Shown here: positions 43,803 through 52,593 of the stretch, piece after piece | Position numbering within the stretch: position 1 is the stretch's first letter | Layout of the letters: every line of letters starts with the position of its first letter | Origin: Candidatus Aminicenantota bacterium | Lineage (GTDB): Bacteria > Acidobacteriota > Aminicenantia > JAMOAD01 | Assembly: GCA_027061995.1 (NCBI GenBank) | Contig: JAMOUT010000079.1 | Span: 1-64,000, forward strand | DNA length: 64,000 nucleotides | Direction: 5' to 3' | Notes under the pieces: model-generated | Database searches by the model: none | What the model was told of the DNA's origin: nothing | The model's input: only the letters and a program-made list of their open reading frames with translations | Position numbers and translations under genes: made by a program

Positions 43803-43836
43803 AAAAAGGGGGATTAAAAAATCCCCCTTTTTTTTT
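43803..43836 (+). terminator. Intrinsic terminator after the SH3 lipoprotein gene
   Basis: Stem GGGGGATT (43808-43815) with AATCCCCC (43820-43827), AAAA loop, then nine T residues. This is the clearest rho-independent terminator in the window. The stem is preceded by six A residues, so it could also work on the minus strand. Confidence 0.93.
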
Positions 43837-43875
43837 GTCCATTTATCCGTTTGAGGAAAGGGTTAACATAAATAT

Positions 43876-46800
43876 ATGCCTTATTTAAAAAAAATTGATA
43901 TTTTCGGGTTCAAATCCTTTCCTTCAAGGATTGAAATATTTTTCAAAAAAGGGGCTAATTTAATAATCGGTCCCAATGGTAGCGGGAAAAGTAATGTCCT
44001 TGACGCTCTTATATGGGGAATAGGAGAAACAAAGATTTCTTCATTAAGAGGGGGGAAAACCGAGGATATTATTTTTTCCGGTAATAGAAAGAAAAAACCT
44101 CTTGCCGCAGCGGAAGTATCTCTTATTTTTGATAATGAGGGGGAAGAGGTCAGATTGTTCAGAAAAGCATATAGGGACGGAGAATCGGTTTTCAGAGTTA
44201 ATTCCAAAAGAGCTCGTTTAAAAGATATCGTGGAAGAATTGTATAAGCTCGGAATAGGAGATAGAAAATATTTTTTTATTGAGCAGGGGATGATAGGAAA
44301 CATTATCACCATGGGACATCTCGAAAAAAGGATTTTGATTGAGGAAGCTGCTGGTATATCAAGATACAGAGAGAAGAAAAAAGAGGCTTTTCACAAGCTG
44401 TTTGAAACCGAGAATAATCTTAATATCCTAAACAATGTTCTTGAGGAGGTGAGTTCAGAACTTATAGTATGGGAGAAAGAGTTTGAAAAATTAAAAACAT
44501 TTAAACAGATAAAAAAAGAGTATAGGGATATAAGAAAAAAAATATATTATATAAAGTTAAGGCATCTTGAAACAGAAAGGGATAATCTTCTTAAAATCAT
44601 TAAAAATTTGTGGGAAGAGATTGAAGAGAGAAAAAATCAACAGAAAATCATTGAAAATCAATTGAATAAAAAACACTCGGAGCATTGGGAGATTCAAAAA
44701 ATAATTAAGGAAAAAGAGGATATCTTCTATAAACTCAGAGAAAAACTCGAAATTTTAAAAAATCAATTTAAAGCCAATAATAAAAGGATTGCCGATATTA
44801 AGGAAAATTTAACCAAGAATAAAAGTTGGATTGAACAGGGAGAAAAACTTATTATTGAGCTTAAAAACAGAGAAAAAGAGATTCAACAGGAAACAAAGAA
44901 AGGAAAAGAGGAAATTGAGATTCTTGAAAATAAGAAAACTTTTATCGACGAAAAAAAGAAAATAATTGAAAACAGACAACAGGAAGAGGAAAATAGGTTA
45001 AAAGAGATTCAAGATAGTTATATAGATATAATTTCCAGAAAAACCGAACAATACAATAAACTTATTAATTTTGAAAACATGATTAAATCATTTGACGGAA
45101 GGCTTAAAAGGATATTGGATAATCAGATTGAATTAAAAAAAGAGATTACCGTTTTGGAAGAAAAAAGAAAACAACTTGAGCGGATTGAGATATTTGATTT
45201 TAGGGAAAAGATTGAAATATTAAAGAGAAAAGTTTCTGAGTCTGAAGATAAATTACAGGCAAGCAAAAAAAAATACAGAGAGAAAGAACTTGAAGTTGAA
45301 AAATTATCGGCATTAAAAAAAGATTATAAAGAAAGACTTGATGAGATACTAAGTAAAAGAAAACTCGGAATAGGAAACAATTTAAAGATAAAAAAAGAGT
45401 TATCCGAGCCTCTTGCAATTTTCATAGAATCTTTATTAGAGTTATCTCCGTATGATAAAAATATCGAAATTGATAAAGAGAAATCATATATATTAAAACA
45501 ACCGAAGATAAATGATAAATACAAGGAATATATTGATAGTGATTATATGGAATATTTTCCCCCTTTTAAATATGCCGATTCCTTTGATAAAGCCATGGAA
45601 GAATGGAAAAAAGATAGAAACAATTATTTAACGACGGATGGTGTTTTTATCTCTTTTAACGGAGAAATTATCAAAAGGGAAAAAAAGGGGGTAATTTTAT
45701 TAAAAGAAAAAATAGCTAAAATTGAGGAAACTCTGAAAAAAGAGGAAAAGATTCTTGAAACCCTTATGAATGAAAAAGAAAATGATAAAACAGCTTCGGA
45801 TAACATGAGAAAAGAGCTTAAGGATCTATTAGAAAAACAAGATGAGGAAGATAGAAAGAAACAAAAGATAGAGAATGATATTAAACTCCTTGATACTAAA
45901 AAAGAAAGTATAAATTCCCAAATAAAGACTATTGAAAAAGAGTTAGAAAATAGTAAAAAGCAGATTTTGGAATTAAAAGGGGAAAAATTAAAACATGAGG
46001 AACTCTATAATATCACTGTAAAAGAGTTGGAAAAAATCGAAAGCAAGAAAAATAGAATTGAAGAAAATTTATCCGATATAAAAGCTGAAAAAATAGAAAT
46101 TATTGATGAAGAAAGAATAATCAACAATGATTTTAATGATAAGGAAAAAAAGGTTGTTTTGCTTGAGAAAGAGGGGGAAAATATAATAGAAAGGGTAAAT
46201 AATGAAAAAAACAGAATAGAGCAATATCAAAAGGAGATAATGGAACTCGAAAAGCAGGAAGAACTTTTAAAGCAGGAAACCATTGAATTGGAAGAAGAGA
46301 TAAAAAAACAGGAGAAAATTGTCAAGTCCAAAAATGATGAACTTTCGGAGATTCTTACGAAAGAATCGGATATAAAATTCGAGTTGGAGAAATTGGAAAA
46401 ATCTCTTAAAAAAGAGCAAAGAAAAATCATTAGTCTCAGTAATAAAAAGAATGAGAAAGAGATTGAAAAAGCGAGTCATGACAGAGATATAATAAATCTT
46501 GAAGATAATCTATGGAAAGAGTTGACGATAACACTCGAGGAATTGCTTAAAACAGAGATTGATGAAGAAGAAACAAGTATTATCAAGAGAGAGGAGGAAC
46601 TTTCAAGCAAGATAGAGGAGCTTTCGGAAGTGCGACTTGAAGCTGAAAATGAATATATGAAATTTAAGGATAGGTTTGATTTTTACAATAAACAAAAGGA
46701 AGATATCCAAAAATCAATAGATAACACAAAAGAGATTATTGCAAAGATTGATAATGAGAGCAGGAGCAGGTTTTTAACAACTCTTGAAAAAATCAATGAA

Positions 46801-47235
46801 AATTTCAAGCGGATTTATCAGACTCTTTTTAAAGGGGGAAGTGCGGAGATAAAACTTTTGGATGAAACGGATATTTTAAATTCGGGAGTTGAAATAAAGG
46901 TGAAACTTCCCGGGAAAAAACTCCAAAACCTGCAGCTTCTTTCTGGGGGAGAAAAAGCCCTTTCATCTCTTGCTTTTATATTTTCAATGTTTTTATATAA
47001 ACCATCCCCTATATGTGTTCTTGATGAGGTTGATGCCCCTCTTGATGAGGCGAACATTGAAAATCTTATGGTTTTAATCAATGAGATGAAAACAAACACT
47101 CAGTTTTTAATAGTAACTCACAACCCTAAAACTCTTGAAGTCGCAGATACTATTTACGGAGTAACAATGATAGAACCCGGGGTATCCTCCATCTATTCGA
47201 TAGATGTATCGGAAAAAGATAAAAAGATAGTGTGA
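43876..47235 (+). CDS. smc: Chromosome segregation ATPase SMC
   Basis: An 1119-aa SMC protein. The N-terminal head has Walker A GPNGSGKS (32-39). Two long coiled coils surround a hinge near residues 490-610 (SEPLAIFIESLLELSP, DGVFISFNGEIIKR). The C-terminal head has the signature LLSGGEKALSSL and Walker B CVLDEVDAPLDEANI. It organises and separates chromosomes as a dimer with ScpA/ScpB, which are not in the window. No Shine-Dalgarno sequence is within normal distance of the ATG. The length is typical for the family. Confidence 0.96.
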   Translation: MPYLKKIDIFGFKSFPSRIEIFFKKGANLIIGPNGSGKSNVLDALIWGIGETKISSLRGGKTEDIIFSGNRKKKPLAAAEVSLIFDNEGEEVRLFRKAYRDGESVFRVNSKRARLKDIVEELYKLGIGDRKYFFIEQGMIGNIITMGHLEKRILIEEAAGISRYREKKKEAFHKLFETENNLNILNNVLEEVSSELIVWEKEFEKLKTFKQIKKEYRDIRKKIYYIKLRHLETERDNLLKIIKNLWEEIEERKNQQKIIENQLNKKHSEHWEIQKIIKEKEDIFYKLREKLEILKNQFKANNKRIADIKENLTKNKSWIEQGEKLIIELKNREKEIQQETKKGKEEIEILENKKTFIDEKKKIIENRQQEEENRLKEIQDSYIDIISRKTEQYNKLINFENMIKSFDGRLKRILDNQIELKKEITVLEEKRKQLERIEIFDFREKIEILKRKVSESEDKLQASKKKYREKELEVEKLSALKKDYKERLDEILSKRKLGIGNNLKIKKELSEPLAIFIESLLELSPYDKNIEIDKEKSYILKQPKINDKYKEYIDSDYMEYFPPFKYADSFDKAMEEWKKDRNNYLTTDGVFISFNGEIIKREKKGVILLKEKIAKIEETLKKEEKILETLMNEKENDKTASDNMRKELKDLLEKQDEEDRKKQKIENDIKLLDTKKESINSQIKTIEKELENSKKQILELKGEKLKHEELYNITVKELEKIESKKNRIEENLSDIKAEKIEIIDEERIINNDFNDKEKKVVLLEKEGENIIERVNNEKNRIEQYQKEIMELEKQEELLKQETIELEEEIKKQEKIVKSKNDELSEILTKESDIKFELEKLEKSLKKEQRKIISLSNKKNEKEIEKASHDRDIINLEDNLWKELTITLEELLKTEIDEEETSIIKREEELSSKIEELSEVRLEAENEYMKFKDRFDFYNKQKEDIQKSIDNTKEIIAKIDNESRSRFLTTLEKINENFKRIYQTLFKGGSAEIKLLDETDILNSGVEIKVKLPGKKLQNLQLLSGGEKALSSLAFIFSMFLYKPSPICVLDEVDAPLDEANIENLMVLINEMKTNTQFLIVTHNPKTLEVADTIYGVTMIEPGVSSIYSIDVSEKDKKIV

Positions 47236-47379
47236 TATCTCATTTACTTTAGTGTGTATGATACATAAAAAGGTTATAAAGAATAAGATAAACAGTGTTA
47301 TACCTGTTTTAATCATACTATAAAACAATTTATTTGAATTCCCGAAGATTATATCGGAATTTTTTTCCCATGGAATCAT
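47107..47379 (-). CDS. Possible small single-span membrane protein
   Basis: A 90-codon frame starting MIPWEKNSDIIFGNSNKL with GAGGAT 6 nt before its ATG and one clear hydrophobic helix (TGITLFILFFITFLCIIH, residues 25-42). The first ~48 residues are outside smc; the rest is antisense to the smc 3' end and looks like a shadow. It begins 60 nt after the PrsW stop on the same strand. It may be a real small gene with a recently extended tail or a chance frame. Confidence 0.3.
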   Translation of the reverse strand: MIPWEKNSDIIFGNSNKLFYSMIKTGITLFILFFITFLCIIHTKVNEISHYLFIFFRYIYRIDGGYPGFYHCYSVNSICDFKSFRVVSYY

Positions 47380-47439
47380 AATATCCTCTATCTTTTTTAT
47401 TTGTTCTCAAGTTTTGCAAAATTCCTGCTCAGCTTTCAG

Positions 47440-48147
47440 CTATACTCTTTCCGTATCTTTATCTCTTTTTTTTGCTTCTACTATAAGTTTTTGCAATGTT
47501 TTCCCCGAAAATACGAGTAAAACAACTACAAACACAAGCAAAATAATAGCAATTGGAGGAAATATTTTTATTAACATCAATAAAAAATCGTATAAACCAT
47601 GAAGAATTACCGCTATTGTAAACCCTTTTTTGATTAATCTTTTTTCTTCATCCCGATTTTTTGCAAATTTAGCCATCCCTATATAATATCCCATAATTCC
47701 CGACATAAAAGCATGCATGGGAACAGCGGTTAAACCTCTCAATACAGCCGTTAATAACCCCCCTCCGGCGACATATATGATATTTTCAAAACATGCAAAA
47801 CCAAGACTAACAGTAATTGTGTATATTATGCCATCCATAATTTCATCAAATTTATCATTATGATAAATTGTTTTTTTTATAATGAAAAGTTTAGAGCCCT
47901 CTTCAATAACTCCCGCAACTATAAAAGCGCTAAAAGCTACCGTTAAAATGGGTGAAATTTTAAAAATGTTAAGCTTACTTACTATTACTTCAATAATAGC
48001 GACAATAAAAGTGCTAAAAAATCCCAATAAAAAAACTTTAAAAATCAGCCCTTTGGGTTCCGGTTTTAAATTGTCTTTTTTATAAAAATAGATTAAAAGA
48101 TAACCCACAGGTATTATGGATAAGCTGATAGATATTAGTAATTTCAT
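47440..48147 (-). CDS. PrsW-family intramembrane metalloprotease
   Basis: A 235-aa membrane protein with about seven hydrophobic segments. Family motifs: GVIEEGSK (80-86, Glu82/Glu83), GFACFENI (116-123), VPMHAFMSG with His145, and HGLYD near 190. PrsW of Bacillus cleaves the anti-sigma factor RsiW; many homologues have unknown targets. ATG 48147 is chosen since AAGGA lies 8 nt upstream; the longer GTG start at 48168 touches its Shine-Dalgarno-like AAAGGA. The gene stands alone. No anti-sigma gene was recognised nearby. Confidence 0.86.
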   Translation of the reverse strand: MKLLISISLSIIPVGYLLIYFYKKDNLKPEPKGLIFKVFLLGFFSTFIVAIIEVIVSKLNIFKISPILTVAFSAFIVAGVIEEGSKLFIIKKTIYHNDKFDEIMDGIIYTITVSLGFACFENIIYVAGGGLLTAVLRGLTAVPMHAFMSGIMGYYIGMAKFAKNRDEEKRLIKKGFTIAVILHGLYDFLLMLIKIFPPIAIILLVFVVVLLVFSGKTLQKLIVEAKKRDKDTERV

Positions 48148-48283
48148 CAATAATATCCTTGTTATCACTCCTTTATAATCGATTATTTTAATTGAAAATA
48201 TTAAGCGTTTATTTCTTCATGTTAAAAAATAAACTCTAATATTGTCTCTCGTAAAAATTTGTTTAACTAAATATAATCAAAAA

Positions 48284-49912
48284 CTAAGAGGGTAACTCCA
48301 ATCCGTATCCCTGCTCTTTATCAGCCTTCTTTAGCATGAAAGCGAGAAATATAGAGATAACTCCCAATATAACAAGTATCAATATGGGGATAGTGTAATT
48401 GTAAACCGGAAGTTGCCCCGCTTTTCTCAGCTCCTGAATCTTTTCCGATATTTGGACTTCGCTCAAACCTTGGGCTGCAAAAGATTGCCTGAGAGCTCTG
48501 ATTTTTGCTATAACATCGGGATTCACAAGATCAAGCACTTTTCCTATCCCGGCAAAAAAAGCGAGCAAACCCCAGTTTTGAACAGTGAACATGGTTGCAT
48601 AAGCTGTTCCTATTCTGTATTCGGGCACTATCTTCGCAACCGATGGCCACATTGCTGCGGGGACCAAAGAAAAAGCCATTCCGAGACTTATGAGTCCGAA
48701 ATATCCGAGATAAACATTATTAAAAATAGAAAGAGAGAGGTGGGCGAAAATCAAAAGGAGAGAACCGAGTATCATTAATGAGGCGGCTTTACCCTTTTTA
48801 TCGACAAAATTTCCGAAAATCGGAGAAAACATAATGGTAGCCATAGGTATTAAACTTGCAACCTTAGGTCCGTTTTTCAGCCATATCGCCAAAGTATCTT
48901 TAATAGAATATATGAAAGATAGAAAAAGAACGCCCAGTATTATCAATGAAATGATTTTGGCTGATTTTGATTTAAGCTTGGAGGGTAATACGGGAAATAA
49001 GACCCCGAATAAAAACAGAACAACATATATCAGCGTATTTCCGAGGGTAGCGCTTCCGAAAATCACTATTTGAGAAGCATTTTTAGGTAAATCATAAGAA
49101 AAACCGAATTTATTTACGAGAAGATCAGGTGCGTATTGCATAAAAGGGAATACCGCCGAATAAAAAGCAACACACAAAAGAGATATTATTATGAATGATT
49201 TATCAGTAACAAGTTTTTTAAGGTCCGAGAATTTAAACTTTTCATCTTCGGAAACAGTTTCATTTAACTGTTTATCCAATTTTATATCAAAGAACATATA
49301 TGCTATAAAAAGAACAAACCCTATCCCTATTAAAGTTGCTGCAAAAGTAACGGCTACCGGAACATTATTATGAGCAATTTCAGGAGACAGAGATGTTCCG
49401 AGAGCGGAGCCCAACCTACCGAAACCTATGTTGATTGCCATTGCGAGGGCAAGCTCATACCCTTTAAACCACTTTACTATTGTCTTGGTTATGATAACCG
49501 CAGTGATCTCAAGCCCGATACCGAAAAGAATCCTGCCTATTATCATTATCAATAGCCTTTTTGAAGGTTCTGTTGTAAGAATACCACTTGCTCCCACAGC
49601 TACAATAGCTCCGCCGAGCGTAGCCACACTTCCGAAAATAAGCATTGAAAGTCTGATTCCCCATTTGTCGAGAATTATTCCTCCGATAATTATCATTCCG
49701 AATACATTGGCTATTGTTGTTAAGCTTATTAAGGTTCCGAACTGTGTCGAGGAGATACCAAGCTGACTTTCCATTAAAGGTTTTAAACCTGAAAAAAAGT
49801 CTTGAAACCAGTAAGTGGCAAACATTAAACCACTTACCATTAATAATGCAACCCATCTCATGATCACCGAATCACGAAGTGTTTTTTGAATTTTTTCTTT
49901 TACTTCGGTCAT
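48284..49912 (-). CDS. Major facilitator superfamily transporter
   Basis: A 542-aa inner membrane protein with about 12 transmembrane helices. MFS signs: GTLISLTTIANVFGMIIIGG with a following DKWGIR loop between helices 2 and 3, and a second DKKGKA loop before helix 9. A long insert near residues 450-490 (VIAKIRALRQSFAAQGLSEV) lies in a late loop. The sequence is like MFSD1/oxalate-formate-type MFS carriers, some of which carry dipeptides or organic acids; the substrate is not predictable. AAGGATG precedes the ATG. It is transcribed alone from the promoter at 49952-49980. Confidence 0.85.
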   Translation of the reverse strand: MTEVKEKIQKTLRDSVIMRWVALLMVSGLMFATYWFQDFFSGLKPLMESQLGISSTQFGTLISLTTIANVFGMIIIGGIILDKWGIRLSMLIFGSVATLGGAIVAVGASGILTTEPSKRLLIMIIGRILFGIGLEITAVIITKTIVKWFKGYELALAMAINIGFGRLGSALGTSLSPEIAHNNVPVAVTFAATLIGIGFVLFIAYMFFDIKLDKQLNETVSEDEKFKFSDLKKLVTDKSFIIISLLCVAFYSAVFPFMQYAPDLLVNKFGFSYDLPKNASQIVIFGSATLGNTLIYVVLFLFGVLFPVLPSKLKSKSAKIISLIILGVLFLSFIYSIKDTLAIWLKNGPKVASLIPMATIMFSPIFGNFVDKKGKAASLMILGSLLLIFAHLSLSIFNNVYLGYFGLISLGMAFSLVPAAMWPSVAKIVPEYRIGTAYATMFTVQNWGLLAFFAGIGKVLDLVNPDVIAKIRALRQSFAAQGLSEVQISEKIQELRKAGQLPVYNYTIPILILVILGVISIFLAFMLKKADKEQGYGLELPS

Positions 49913-49951
49913 TTACACATCCTTTTTTTATTTTATGATAAACAATTAAAA

Positions 49952-49980
49952 ATAATAAAAGAATTGATGAAAAAAGTCAA
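49952..49980 (-). promoter_or_regulatory. Promoter of the MFS gene
   Basis: On the minus strand TTGACT (49980-49975), 17-nt spacer, TATTAT (49957-49952). The transcript would have a leader of about 35 nt carrying AAGGATG. Confidence 0.6.
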
Positions 49981-50072
49981 CTCAATGATTGTCGTGAAAT
50001 TGAATTAAGTTGTTTTACGGTGAATCATATTGGATAAAAATTTAAAAATGCTATCCCTTGTAAAAAAATATC

Positions 50073-50102
50073 TTGATACCATACTATCGTTTGTATTATA
50101 AT
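50073..50102 (+). promoter_or_regulatory. Promoter of the nnr-tsaE-lepB operon
   Basis: TTGATA at 50073-50078, an 18-nt spacer and TATAAT at 50097-50102. The start codon is at 50130 with GGAGG at 50119-50123. Confidence 0.65.
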
Positions 50103-50129
50103 CAAAGATATGTTTATAGGAGGTGCAAA

Positions 50130-51713
50130 ATGTTTGTTTTATCGGTGAAAAATTCAAGAAAAGTTGATGAAATAGCTTTTAATGATTATAAATTTCAATC
50201 TTCTCTTCTTATGGAAAATGCGGGAAGATCAGTTGTAGATGCAATTGAAAATAGTTTCGGAGAGGTTGAGGATACGGATATTGTTGTTATTTCGGGAAAA
50301 GGAAATAACGGGGGAGACGGAATGGTTACGGCGAGACATCTTTACAACAGAGGAGCAAATGTAACTCTTTTTTTATTAACCTCCCCCTCCAAACTAAAAG
50401 GTGATCCTCGAATAAATTATAAAATTTTAAAAAATTATAATATTGAAATCATTAAAATTTTAAAAGTGAATGATATTAAGAAATTATCCCAATATCTTAA
50501 TAATGCTGATATGGTTGTTGATGCGATTTTCGGCACAGGTTTTAAAGGAATAGTTTCAGGTTTTTATGAAAAGATAATAAAGGATATAAATGATAAATCA
50601 AAATTTACTGTTTCCATTGATATACCTTCGGGAATTAACGGAGATATTATAAATCCTGAAGGGGAACATATCTTTGCGGATTTAACTGTCAGTCTTGCCA
50701 ATCTTAAACCAGCCCATGTTCTTCCCCCTTCGGAAGAATATTGCGGAGAGGTTTTTATAGGAGATATAGGGATTCCTCAAGAGATAGTGGAAAAAAATTC
50801 TTTGTTTAAAATGATTGATGAGGAAGATTTTATGGAGCTCTTGCTTGACAGAGAACTTGATACACACAAAGGGACTTATGGTCACACTGTTATTATAGGG
50901 GGAAGCAGAGATAAATCCGGAGCAGTAGCTCTTGCCGCAAAAGCTGCATTAAGGGTTGGGGCGGGGCTTGTCTCTGTTGCGGTTCCCGAATCAATAATAG
51001 ACAGAATTTCCTCCAATACCCCTGAAATCATGTATTTTCCTCTGAAAGAAAAAAACGGTCTTATCTCTTCTGAAAATGAAGAGGCTCTTTTAAAATTTCT
51101 AAAAGATAAATCTTCAATTGTCATTGGTCCCGGAATGGGTGTTTCCCCCGAATTAAAGAGATTAATATTAAATTTAATAAATAAAACAGATCTTCCCGTT
51201 GTTATTGATGCGGATGCTCTTAATAATTTGGGAGAGGGGATTAAGGATATAAGAAAAGAGAATATCGTATTAACACCTCATCCGGGAGAATTCGAGAGGA
51301 TATCCGGCATTGATAAGAGTGAAATCAAAAAAAACAGATGGATTAAAGGGATTGAATTTGCCGAAAAAAACGGATTTAATTTAATATTAAAAGGATATAA
51401 AACTTTGATTGGATTCGGGAAAACAAAAGAGTTTTTTGTAAATCCCACGGGAAACCCGGGGATGGCAACAGGAGGAACCGGAGATGTATTATCCGGTATT
51501 CTCGGCGGTTTACTCTCTTCAAACGATTCTTTAATAGGGTTTAAAGCCAAGATTCTCGGTGGGGTTTTTATCCATTCTCTTGCCGCTGATCTTGCTGTAA
51601 ACAGAATAGGGGATCAGTCTCTTATAGCTTCGGATATTATCGATTATCTACCGGTGGCTTTTGATTATCTGAAAACCGGAGGGGAGGAAGAATTTGAGGA
51701 AGATGATTATTAA
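50130..51713 (+). CDS. nnr: Bifunctional NAD(P)H-hydrate epimerase / dehydratase
   Basis: A 527-aa fusion. The N-terminal YjeF_N epimerase (to ~215) has KGNNGGDGMVTARHL and DAIFGTGFKG. The C-terminal ribokinase-like dehydratase has GGSRDKSGAVALAAKAALR and NPTGNPGMATGGTGDVLSG. It repairs hydrated NAD(P)H using ATP or ADP. ATG 50130 is chosen as GGAGG lies 6 nt upstream; the longer frame begins at a codon inside the promoter. It overlaps tsaE by 20 nt. Confidence 0.95.
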   Translation: MFVLSVKNSRKVDEIAFNDYKFQSSLLMENAGRSVVDAIENSFGEVEDTDIVVISGKGNNGGDGMVTARHLYNRGANVTLFLLTSPSKLKGDPRINYKILKNYNIEIIKILKVNDIKKLSQYLNNADMVVDAIFGTGFKGIVSGFYEKIIKDINDKSKFTVSIDIPSGINGDIINPEGEHIFADLTVSLANLKPAHVLPPSEEYCGEVFIGDIGIPQEIVEKNSLFKMIDEEDFMELLLDRELDTHKGTYGHTVIIGGSRDKSGAVALAAKAALRVGAGLVSVAVPESIIDRISSNTPEIMYFPLKEKNGLISSENEEALLKFLKDKSSIVIGPGMGVSPELKRLILNLINKTDLPVVIDADALNNLGEGIKDIRKENIVLTPHPGEFERISGIDKSEIKKNRWIKGIEFAEKNGFNLILKGYKTLIGFGKTKEFFVNPTGNPGMATGGTGDVLSGILGGLLSSNDSLIGFKAKILGGVFIHSLAADLAVNRIGDQSLIASDIIDYLPVAFDYLKTGGEEEFEEDDY

Positions 51714-52122
51714 GAGCGAAGCACCTGAAGATACTCGTAAAATCGGGATAAATTTTGCGGAATCTCTAAAAGGGGATGAGATAATTATTGTATCGGGAGA
51801 ACTCGGTGTAGGGAAAACCCATCTTATTAAAGGAATTGCCGAATATTTTGATATAGATAGTAAAGAGGTGAACTCTCCCACCTTTACCATAATGAATATA
51901 TATTACGGAAAAATAACGATTTATCACCTTGATTTATATAGGGTTTCGGAAGAGGAAGCTGAAGAGATAATATCCGAGATCGAAGGCAAAGGGGTTATCA
52001 TTCTTGAATGGGGGGAAAAATTAAATCCGGTTTATTTTGATAATGTAAAATATTTTATAGAGATAGAATATGATAAAGAACTAAATAGAGAGATTAAAAT
52101 CAGGGGTTTGACAGATGTTTAG
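51694..52122 (+). CDS. tsaE: tRNA threonylcarbamoyladenosine biosynthesis ATPase TsaE
   Basis: A 142-aa P-loop protein: Walker A GELGVGKT (35-42), SPTFTIMNIY and YHLDLYRV, then ILEWGEKL. It works with TsaB and TsaD in t6A modification of tRNA. The TTG at 51694 has GGAGG 6 nt upstream and is preferred; an ATG at 51703 is the alternative, with a closely spaced AGGAAG. It overlaps nnr by 20 nt and lepB by 8 nt. In many genomes nnr and tsaE are fused or adjacent in the same way. Confidence 0.94.
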   Translation: MRKMIIKSEAPEDTRKIGINFAESLKGDEIIIVSGELGVGKTHLIKGIAEYFDIDSKEVNSPTFTIMNIYYGKITIYHLDLYRVSEEEAEEIISEIEGKGVIILEWGEKLNPVYFDNVKYFIEIEYDKELNREIKIRGLTDV

Positions 52123-52582
52123 ATTTTTAAAGAAAATATTATTTTTATTGTTAGTCGGAATCATAATTTACTTTTTTTTTACAAGGTTATATGTGTTTAA
52201 AGTTAAAGGCAACTCAATGTCTCCGACGATAAAGAATGGCTCCTTTGTGCTTGTTGTAAAATCTAATCGACTTATCAAAAGAAAATCAATAATAGTTTTT
52301 TTTGATCCGAAAACAATAAAGAATAAAAAGATGATTAAAAGAGTTTACGGCATGGGGGGAGATTACCTCATTATTAAAAAAAACGGTTATGAGGTGAAAA
52401 TCAAGCCTGAGAAAGGAGACAAAAGTTATCTTAAGATACCCGGAAACAGTTATTATGTTGTAGGAGATAATTTTTCCCTTTCAAGTGATAGTAGAGAAGG
52501 GTGGTTTGTTACAAAAGACCTTATTATAGGAAGAGCATTTATTGTATTCTATCCTATAAAATATTTTAAATTTTTACTTTGA
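52115..52582 (+). CDS. lepB: Signal peptidase I
   Basis: A 155-aa membrane protein, short for the family. One N-terminal membrane segment (8-22) precedes the catalytic domain: GNSMSPTI with Ser34 as nucleophile, MIKRVYGMGGD with Lys75 as general base, and VVGDNFSLSSDSR (116-127). It cleaves signal peptides of exported proteins on the outer face of the inner membrane. It overlaps tsaE by 8 nt and ends the operon, converging on pfkA. Confidence 0.92.
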   Translation: MFRFLKKILFLLLVGIIIYFFFTRLYVFKVKGNSMSPTIKNGSFVLVVKSNRLIKRKSIIVFFDPKTIKNKKMIKRVYGMGGDYLIIKKNGYEVKIKPEKGDKSYLKIPGNSYYVVGDNFSLSSDSREGWFVTKDLIIGRAFIVFYPIKYFKFLL

Positions 52583-52593
52583 ATTTATTATTG

